From Tetradesmus obliquus (Eukaryota > Chlorophyta > Chlorophyceae > Sphaeropleales > Scenedesmaceae): a stretch of DNA of 64,000 nucleotides. The translations under genes were made by a program, and so were the position numbers. How positions within the stretch are numbered: the first letter of the stretch is position 1; each line of letters begins with the position of its first letter. Where the stretch lies: contig CP126203.1 of the NCBI GenBank assembly GCA_030272155.1, positions 4,532,501-4,596,500 on the forward strand, written 5' to 3'. Positions 56,801 through 64,000 of this stretch are shown here, one piece after another. Below the pieces are notes generated by a model that saw only the letters and a program-made list of their open reading frames with translations, was not told the DNA's origin and did no database searches.

Positions 56801-58332
56801 CAACGCTGGCGGTGGCAGTTACGGCGCCGTTCGGACAAGTGACGCGCGCAAACTTGAACGCCGTCGCTGCTGTCTATGACGCCGGCGGCGCGGTTGTAAC
56901 AACTTTGAGCCCTGGTGGTTTGGACATCCCTTACTCGCCAGTCAACCTTCCACGCGCCGGCACTTATTATGTGTCAGTTGTAGGTGCTGCAGAGGGCAGC
57001 CCAGCAACCGGCGGTTACAGCAGTTACGGGTCACTCGGGTTCTACTCCCTAACTGTTAGTTACACCGCCAGCTCAGCGCCGCAACAGCCGCAAACCCCAG
57101 TCAATTGTGTTGGCTACTGGAGTAGTTTCGGCCCCTGCGATGCCTCCTGCAACCAGGTTTCAACATACGTGATAACACAGGCAGCGGCTAACGGAGGGGC
57201 GCAGTGCCCAGCTGCGGCTGGAGCTACCAGCAGCCAGGCATGCAGTGGTGGTGCGTGTGTGAGGCCTACAGCTGTTGATTGTGTGGGTTATTGGAGCGAA
57301 TGGAGCCAGTGCGATTACCAGTGCAGCCAAACCTCAAAGTATGTGGTGACACAGCCGGCGCAAAATGGTGGTGCTGCATGCCCTGTTGCGGATGGTATGC
57401 TGAGGCAGCAGGCGTGCCAGAGCGACGCGTGCTTGAAGCCTGTTGACTGTGTTGGTTATTGGGGCGATTGGGGAGAGTGTGACGGCCAATGCAGTCAAAC
57501 CTCCAAGTTTGTCGTTGCATGGCCGGCAGCAAACGGCGGCGCTGCATGCCTTGCTGCTGAAGGCCAGCTGAGGCAGCAGGCCTGCCAGGGCGGTGCATGC
57601 AAGCCAGCAGTCAACTGTGTGGGTGCATGGAGCAACTGGAGCGAATGCGGCAGCGATTGCAGTCAAAGCTCCAAGTATGTTGTGACGCAGCCGGCGCAGA
57701 ATGGTGGCGTTGCGTGCCCTACTCAGGATGGTGTGGTGCGGCAGCAGGCGTGTCAGGGCGGTGCTTGTGTGAAGCCTGTTGACTGTGTTGGTTATTGGGG
57801 CGACTGGAGCCTGTGTGACAGCCAATGCACAACAACCTCCAGGTATGTGATCACACAGCCGGCAGCAAATGGCGGAGCAGCATGCCCTGCTGCATCTGGG
57901 GAAATCCAGAAGCAGAATTGTCAGGGAGGCAGCTGCAAGCCAGCCGATACTGGCATGGTTGTGACAGGTATCAAAGTCACCCGCGAGGTTTTTAAAACCC
58001 CAGTTCGTAGTAACACAACAGGCCGGGGTTCAGCCCAACCCCGGGAGATGTTTTGGTGCAAGGCAGTTGTCACTGTCCGTACAACTGCCGGTGCTCCGCT
58101 TAGAAAGGCGACTTTGTCGGGCACATGGTCTGCGCCGGATAATGCAGCATTTGCCTCACGCGTTGCATTGCTTGAGACACGTGCCAGTGGGCAAGCTGTG
58201 TTCCGGTCCAAGACAACCAGGGTTGAGGGTGCTGGCACAGCCTGCGTGTTCACAGTTGATATTGTGCTGTACCCTGGCAGGTCGCTGGACGTTTCAAAGT
58301 CGGTGTTTACATCGTCATACAGCTGGAGGTAG
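53822..58332 (+). CDS. Secreted metzincin metalloprotease with five TSP1 repeats (ADAMTS-like)
   Basis: Six exons close in frame to 948 aa: 53822-54112, 54588-54942, 55136-55207, 55517-55863, 56262-56330 and 56620-58332. MDRKLTLILLCLVVCFQLVNS is a signal peptide. A propeptide-like region (to ~215) precedes the catalytic domain, which has HELGHTLGLFHD (H315, E316, H319, H325), the HEXXHXXGXXHD zinc site of reprolysin-type metzincins, and a Met-turn APIMG (M355). After NNPQ-DDMGIIG comes a ~150-residue domain resembling a PPC/beta-sandwich module. Five thrombospondin type-1 repeats follow (about 540-591, 598-649, 654-705, 710-761, 766-817), each starting CVGxW with six Cys, then a ~130-residue C-terminal domain. 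It probably cleaves or binds extracellular matrix or cell wall. It differs from gametolysin, which has QEXXH at the zinc site. Confidence 0.92.
55964..55998 (+). repeat. Copy of the 3' edge of protease exon 4
   Basis: CACCCATCATG then GTGCGCGCCAGCAATGCA repeats the exon end (real copy ending 55863, GTGAGCGCCAGCAATGCA) about 115 bp later. TCTCTGCAGTGCATA-like intron sequence recurs near 56000 and 56098, so the duplicated unit includes intron. Confidence 0.75.
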
Positions 58333-59087
58333 CTTGATCATGCATTTCTTTGCCTTTGCTTTTGTTGGGCTAGCATTGCTTGCCATGTTGTTTTTGCATC
58401 CCTTGTTGACGAGCTGCATACACTGCCACATACCGGGGATTACATTTTGATTAGGCCTTGCAGGATTCTTTTGGGCATTGCTGGCACATTTCTGCTCACA
58501 AAATGGCCTTGTGTGCATGTACGTTGGGTCTAGCGGCTTGCTGGTTCACATGAGCACTTTGTGGTTTGATGCAGGCATGCAGCGGCTGCCACTTCAGGCA
58601 GTGGCGACAGCTACAATGCACATATACCAGTTTTGTTCTTCTGTGGCTTCCTGCACTTGAATCATTGCTTCGCTTTTGTTACGTTGCACAAGCGCTGAAG
58701 ACGTTTGGTTCTGTTGCTTTGAGGCATGTGCACTTGAGTGCCAGGCAGCAGGGGCAGAGGAAGCACCATGCACACAAATCTTTTATCTGTGCGTGCACGT
58801 GCACTTGGAGGCATTGCTGTGCGTCCTCCGACGGAGAGCGTGATTTGATGGTGTGCATGCTTCACTCAGCCAGCGGACAACATGTTTAGCTGCGGCCAAA
58901 AGTGGCAGCAGCAACTAGAGACACACAGCGCGCTACCTGTGTGCATATACCTTACATACAATGTTGGATTGTGTCGTTGCTGGTGTGATTCTGTGCGGGA
59001 GTTGCGTGCCTAGATCTATGGATGCCTCTCGTAAAGGTGAGAAGGCATCCAGCACAAATTTCAAATTTGATTTTATGTGTGGCACGC

Positions 59088-59304
59088 AAAGCCGCAGTAC
59101 TACGATTTGTGATCGCTTGATGGCCAGCCCACTGCAGGGCCCTTGCGGCTGGTGAGCTGCATCCGTGTGGGTCAAAGAGCTGCGTGCACACAACGCTACG
59201 CAGCAGTACTATGATTTGTGCTCGCTTCATAGGGAGCTCACTGCAGAGCCCTTGTGCCTCATGAGCTGCACCTATGCACTATGTTGTGTCAAAGATCTGC
59301 ATGC
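59088..59304. repeat. Diverged tandem duplication, ~114-bp unit
   Basis: Two copies share GC(C/A)GCAGTACTA(C/T)GATTTGTG, CACTGCAG(G/A)GCCCTTG and GTCAAAGA(G/T)CTGC(G/A)TGCAC in the same order. A shorter third relative of the CTGCAG-GTTGTGCCT part lies near 59586-59610. Confidence 0.7.
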
Positions 59305-59640
59305 ACCTGGTTTCTCTGAGCATCACTTGCATGCAATGTGCAAGCAGCATGCACCCGTTGGGCCTGCTAATGCTTGCATGTCGCTGCAACCAAGGCTGCT
59401 GCTGCCGCTGCTGCTGCTGGCGGCAGCAGCCGCCACACACTGATGAAGATGCATGTTGGGTCGTGTCACTAGTACTGCATTTCGTGCATGATGTGTTGCG
59501 TCACTAGTACTGCATTCCTTGCTTTGTGTGTTGCACTAGTCCACAGTGCATGCATATGCGCATAGCAGAGATCAGTAGAACACTCGCTGCAGCGCCGTTG
59601 TGCCTGAGGAGTAGCTTGATCTTCAGATCTCATCAGCTGA

Positions 59641-59693
59641 GATGGCCTGGTGAGTAGCTTGATCTGCAGATCTCAAGATCTCACCAGGCCATC
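59641..59693. repeat. Inverted repeat (hairpin) with a nested palindrome
   Basis: GATGGCCTGGTGAG (59641-59654) is the exact reverse complement of 59680-59693. The loop contains the palindrome GATCTGCAGATC (59661-59672). The motif GTAGCTTGATCT(T/G)CAGATCTCA recurs three times around it (59611, 59654, 59715). Confidence 0.8.
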
Positions 59694-60300
59694 TGAAGAT
59701 CTTCGAACGATGCGTAGCTTGATCTTCAGATCTCACCAGCTGAGATTGCCACAATGTGCATTACTTGGGCCGTTCTCATGCCCTGATCCCTAGGTGTGCA
59801 CATGTTGAGTCGTGTTACTAGTACTGCATTCCTTGCGTTGTGTGTTGCACTCGTCCACAATGCACATTTGATGTGCCTGTTCGTGTGTGTGTCTACGTGT
59901 GCCATGCGCTTGGAACTGCGGGCATCTGCAGCAGCCATGCGGATGCTCTCGTTGTGTTGCTAAAGACTGGAGGTGTGCACAGCTGGCACAGCTACAGCCT
60001 GCTGCCATGTTGAGCCGCAGCCATATCAGCTCCCCCCATTGTTGTGTGAGTTTTGTGTGAGTTTCGTGTCAGCAAAGAAGCCACATCACTGCTTCCTTGC
60101 TTCATTAAATGCCATTCATTGCTGTGCTTCGTCTGCTTAGGCTGCCTGCATTGCTTGATCCTCTTGTTTCTTCCCTCTTTCTCTCTTTTCAAGAGTGTGC
60201 TCTGAACAGGGGTGGCTTCCTGTCGCAGGGGTTCCTGGCTAGCATACTTGCATGGTTCTCGTCAGAAGTGTTCCTGCCAGTAGCAGCTGAGCCCTGCTAC

Positions 60301-60303
<3 letters not shown>

Positions 60304-60352
<49 letters not shown>
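60304..60352. repeat. (TGC)16 microsatellite
   Basis: Uninterrupted trinucleotide run of about 49 bp outside any supported gene. Confidence 0.9.
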
Positions 60353-60353
<1 letters not shown>

Positions 60354-61046
60354 ACCTCTTATAATGGTGCATTGCGGTCAGCACCTCACATGGGGCAGGC
60401 TAACACATAGCTACCACCTAAGGCGGGGCCGGTGCAACCAGCAGCAACATTGAAGCTGCAGGATGCATGTGGTTTTGGGTATGGAGGCTGGTGATTTCTT
60501 TGCATTGACTGCATTGACGGGACACTGTTGTGGAAGTGTGCTGGCGTGAGCTCAAAGAGCAAGGGATGATGACTCCGCACAGCAGAAGGAGGCGAAAATG
60601 CTGTGCAAAAGATGTACAGCAGCTGATGCATTGCTGGTACTTTTTGTTCATCTTCCGTCGCAGTGATGATGGAAAGGACTTTTGGGTGAGGTGGGACCAG
60701 CAGCACACCATGTTACGCTACCTGTTTGTATCTGGTTACCCTGCACTCTTGGCAGATCGCTGGAGCTGCGACACCGTGTCCGTGTGTGATGGTGACCATG
60801 CCATCACTTGTTTGATTTTGGGTGAAGGAACTACACGTGTGATGCCAGCAGTCCCAGGGGCTGCTTGTTGGTTTGTGTGTTTGTTTGTTTGTAAGTTTGT
60901 TTTCTCCTGCAAATGTGATTCCGCAACCCCAGGGTTTGGGCATGCAACAGCGCACGAGGACTCCAAACAAAGAATGGCGGTTGTGTAGCTGCTGAGGACG
61001 ATCACACACTTCCCTAGCCCTCGTGCTGTGGTGGGTAGGGTTACGC

Positions 61047-61278
61047 ATGTTGTTCTTGATCAGGCGACTGCAGGAACAGCATGTTGTTCTTGATCAGGCG
61101 ACTGCAGGAACAGCATGTTGTTCTTGATCAGGCGACTGCAGGAACAGCATGTTGTTCTTGATCAGGCAACTGCAGGAACAGCATGTTGTTCTTGATCAGG
61201 CGACTGCAGGAACAGCATGTTGTTCTTGATCAGGCGACTGCAGGAACAGCATGTTGTTCTTGATCAGGCAACTGCAGG
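61047..61278. repeat. 34-bp tandem repeat, about 6.8 copies
   Basis: Units start at 61047, 61081, 61115, 61149, 61183, 61217 and 61251 and are nearly identical; GGCGACTG alternates with GGCAACTG. Each contains the palindrome TGATCA and the motif CTGCAGGAACAG. No spacer/repeat alternation is present, so it is not a CRISPR array. Confidence 0.95.
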
Positions 61279-61606
61279 ACCTTTGCCTGGAGCAGTACCA
61301 CTGCCGCTGTTTAGATATGTCGTCGGTTTTACCTGCTACACAACAACTTGTTTGCAGTTGCTTAGGCAAACCTGTTGTGCTCTTGGGCATGGATGCACGT
61401 GTACGCGTGTGTGTACATTCATGCCGCAGGTGTGCTGTGGGCTTGGCTGGCACTGCCGGCTACACAGAGAACACCATGACGAGGAAAATGATCATATCAT
61501 CATCAGCATCAGCATCATCACCATCCATCATTACTCCCCTCTCCTTCCTAGGATGAGGCATCATCACCATCGTTTGTCTTTATCATCGTCATCATGATGA
61601 GTCTTG

Positions 61607-61855
61607 TTACTGCTTGAGCAAAGGAGGGCTGGGCAGTGCTTCATAGGGGTTCTTTTGCAAGAACATCAGTGTGTCATGCACTGCAATGCCACCAAGTGTG
61701 TTGATGAAATCGCGATGTTCTGTCCGGAGTTGCTCGCAGCAGTGCTCGAACACGTGAGTCAGCCCGGTTGAGTTATCATCACTGACACTTTTTTTGCAGC
61801 CACATGTGCTGCACATGTCCCTAACATTGCTGTTGCTGTACAGCAACATCTCCAT
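61607..61855 (-). CDS. Short open frame with a Cys pair; possible small protein or exon
   Basis: An ATG-initiated frame of 82 codons encodes MCSTCGCKKS near residue 14 and a mixed-composition remainder (LRTEHRDFINTLGG, LMFLQKNPYEALPSP) that is less biased than random frames in this window. I recognise no family. It could be a terminal exon of a larger gene or a chance frame. Confidence 0.25.
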   Translation of the reverse strand: MEMLLYSNSNVRDMCSTCGCKKSVSDDNSTGLTHVFEHCCEQLRTEHRDFINTLGGIAVHDTLMFLQKNPYEALPSPPLLKQ

Positions 61856-64000
61856 TGATCTTACCAGGCTGGCCTCGTTTCATGTTCATGGGTGCCCTTT
61901 TAAGTGCAGAGGCTGATCAAACCGTTGTGCGGCTGATCGCCTTGCTTGGCACCCTGCCAGCAGCAAGAGTACTCTTGATAGCGTTTGGGTGGTTCAGCCA
62001 CAGCGCGTCTGTACCTTGAATTGCGTGGCGCATGTAACAGTCAACTCAAGACATTATATTTGGGTCTTTACCTTTGCTGTGCCCGCCGCCAGATCACGAG
62101 CTGGGATGAAAAAACAAAAGGGGCAGCACCACAGCCTGAGGCACTAATGCAGCAGTGTTGCACAAGCAAAAGCAGGCAGACTCTGCCGTGCGGCGGCCGT
62201 GCACGTGCAGCAGGGTCGCTATGCTGTTCCATTCTGCTGCCGTCCTGCTAATCACCGTCAGCTGTCAAGTCAGCAGCGCGTCTCCTTCCGGCTGCTCCTA
62301 TGGCAGTTGGGGATGACGGCAAGGTTGCTGTAGCGCTACAGGCTAGCACAAACCTCTGAAGGAGAGCGATCACACACATGCATTTGGCTGGTCAGGCCAG
62401 CAGGGACGCTTGCCACTGTGGCAGTGACTGCGCTTGGAGCTGAAGCTCGCCTGCCCAAGGAGTAAGTTACATATATGTAAAGCCCTTGGCTACATTTTCA
62501 AGGCCTCTGGCTACTAGCCAAGCTGTAGTGCAGCCAGCCGCACACCAGTGCTACAGACTGCCAACAGCTGCAGCGTACATACATCTCTAAATGCATATGC
62601 ATATGTTGCTCCAACTGCTACATATCATACATACATGCGGCCAGGCCTAGGTCGCTGTAGGCTGTACCGCGCGCCGGCACACATAGCCTTGCGCATCAGT
62701 GCATGCAATTCCTATGGAGCGCAAGACCTAGTTTCAATGCATTGATCCATAAATGCTGGGGCGATAAGTGCAATGCCTCCACTTGCATGCAATATGTACT
62801 GTAACACGTACATTTTGCTACCAAGGCAACCAGCAGCTGCTGCATCTTAGCGGACGTAGTACCTTGTAAAGAGTTGCAGGAAGCACACCCAGCAACAGCA
62901 CACCAACACAATATCCATGTATCAATGGTCCATGCATAAACTGGAAAGTGACACTTGCCGCACTACAGCCGATGCAGAGATGTAGCTATTGCTCTGGTGA
63001 TCACAGTGCAACTCGGCAAACACCCCTACAGGTCGCTGCAGCAGCAGACATGGCTGCTTCCCTGTAGTGTATGCATATGCTGCCACACCAGGGTGAGCCT
63101 GACTTGAATCACACAGAGAGCCCCCATGTGCGCCTGCACTGGAGATGGGCGCGCATACATGTTAACATGTTACATGCAGACCATGCAGGTATTGAACTGC
63201 AGCATGTAACATGGCGCATGCTGCTCCTACGCAATGCAGCTAGTAAAAGGAGTGAGCGATGGGTGCAGGCCACCAGAATAACTAAAGGTGCAGGCCATCA
63301 GCATTACTAACACCAGTGTTGCACACCCTGTGAATAACCATGCATGCACAGCATGCTACTAGGCATCCATTTCATAATGTTTGGATTTAGAATAAGGCGT
63401 GAACAGAGACAATGCAGTACTCGTTGGCGCGCACCAGATGCAGCAGGGACGCATTGCCCGCCTGGCCCCATCACAGCCAGCAGCCAGAAATGAAACAACC
63501 CATGTCATGCCGACTGCGTGTGGCTGTGCCGCACCCGGGAGCGCATACAGCAGCAGCAGCAGCAGCTTGCGTCCAGCTGCTGCTGCCACTGCGGAGCCCG
63601 GTGCCGCATGGCACAGCAGCACACACCAAACACACCCACCACTATCCAGGGTCAACACAGTCCTCCAAGGCAAGAACAAAGACATCCAGGGTGAGTAAAG
63701 CTCGTGCACTTCTGCATATGCGTGCGTTGGAAGGCGGCACCAGCCGCAGTCATCGTGAGTGCTGTTTCGCTCGGTGCACAGCCATTCTGGAAGCACAGCA
63801 AGCGTTGCTGGTACAGTGGACCGCGTTTCAGCGGCGCCGGCGTGACACAAGCACACACACAGGCAGGCTGGTAATTGGCTGCGCTGGCACATGCCATGTG
63901 CTCTGTCACTGGATGGTCAGTGCTGCCTGCTGTGCAGCCCTCTCAGCACCCTCACTCGCAAACACTCCCACCACATGCCTTAGAGCAGCATAGGCTGCAC
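61856..64000. other. Right end of the window without a supported gene
   Basis: About 2.1 kb. Open frames at 63359-63892 (-) and 63412-63993 (+) overlap and are compositionally biased. A GGTGAGT at 63689 looks like a splice donor, so an exon of an unseen gene may end there, but I cannot define it. A 12-bp inverted repeat lies at 63166-63213. Confidence 0.4.
63166..63213. repeat. Inverted repeat, 12-bp arms
   Basis: CATGTTACATGC (63166-63177) pairs exactly with GCATGTAACATG (63202-63213) around a 24-base loop. No gene is adjacent. Confidence 0.7.

Larger units (their letters stand above)
58333..60990. other. Region right of the protease gene without a supported gene
   Basis: No open frame here shows domains. 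It contains a diverged ~114-bp tandem pair (59088-59304), a direct repeat at 59502-59553 and 59815-59866 (ACTAGTACTGCATTCCTTGC...), a hairpin at 59641-59693 and a (TGC)16 run at about 60304-60352. The frame at 60530-60988 (+) is open for 152 codons but looks like chance. Confidence 0.45.

Noticed and set aside
60530-60988. 152-aa plus-strand frame
   Set aside because: No domain, a low-complexity FVCLFVCKFVF stretch from a GTTT repeat, and no splice or promoter context.
61047-61278. CRISPR-like array
   Set aside because: Head-to-tail repeats with no variable spacers, in a eukaryotic nuclear genome.
63359-63993. Overlapping frames on both strands at the right edge (177 and 193 aa)
   Set aside because: Mutually antisense, biased composition and no recognised motif; only a lone donor-like site at 63689 hints at a real exon.

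Overview
This is eukaryotic nuclear DNA from a green alga. The best evidence is a complete 14-exon gene for chloroplast phosphoglycerate kinase of chlorophyte type, with a transit peptide and a green-algal C-terminus. Supporting signs are plant-class GATA zinc fingers, an algal TSP1-metalloprotease, GTGAGT/GTGCGC-type splice donors, TGTAA-type poly(A) signals and very many CAG/CTG repeats. A core chlorophyte, perhaps near Sphaeropleales, is my inference; no species can be named. All gene models were spliced by eye. Six multi-exon models close in frame from ATG to stop, which is strong internal support. The left-edge gene closes from its first visible exon to its stop.

Layout. 51-1246 (+) is the 3' end of an unrecognised gene, followed by an array of copies of its own last coding segment. 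3975-6613 (-) and 12765-14992 (-) are two tandem GATA transcription-factor paralogues, about 6 kb apart. 16126-27864 is an apparently intact KDZ-superfamily DNA transposon of 11.7 kb. It has 63-bp perfect terminal inverted repeats and an 8-bp target duplication, and it holds a 973-aa transposase (-) and a 503-aa accessory gene (+). 29866-30900 (-) is the main exon of a secreted-looking protein whose start codon was not found. 33741-39037 (+) is chloroplast PGK. 41757-51949 (-) is a 19-exon secreted multicopper oxidase of the CotA/bilirubin-oxidase type. 53822-58332 (+) is a secreted metzincin protease with five thrombospondin-1 repeats. From 58333 to the end I see repeats but no convincing gene.

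Two architectural themes stand out. First, introns and 3' UTRs of the PGK, oxidase, protease and left-edge genes contain dozens of degenerate copies of the edges of neighbouring exons. Each copy covers a splice site or stop codon plus 15-95 bp of the exon. The extreme case is 11 extra copies of the start of oxidase exon 16, in a higher-order array of about 364 bp. I saw no such copies in the transposon genes or the GATA genes. Second, (CTG)n microsatellites sit repeatedly against 3' splice sites, forming the pyrimidine tract ahead of the terminal CAG.

Functionally the genes look like an ordinary nuclear neighbourhood (carbon fixation, extracellular redox and proteolysis, transcription) into which a KDZ transposon has inserted. 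No operon-like co-function is implied.
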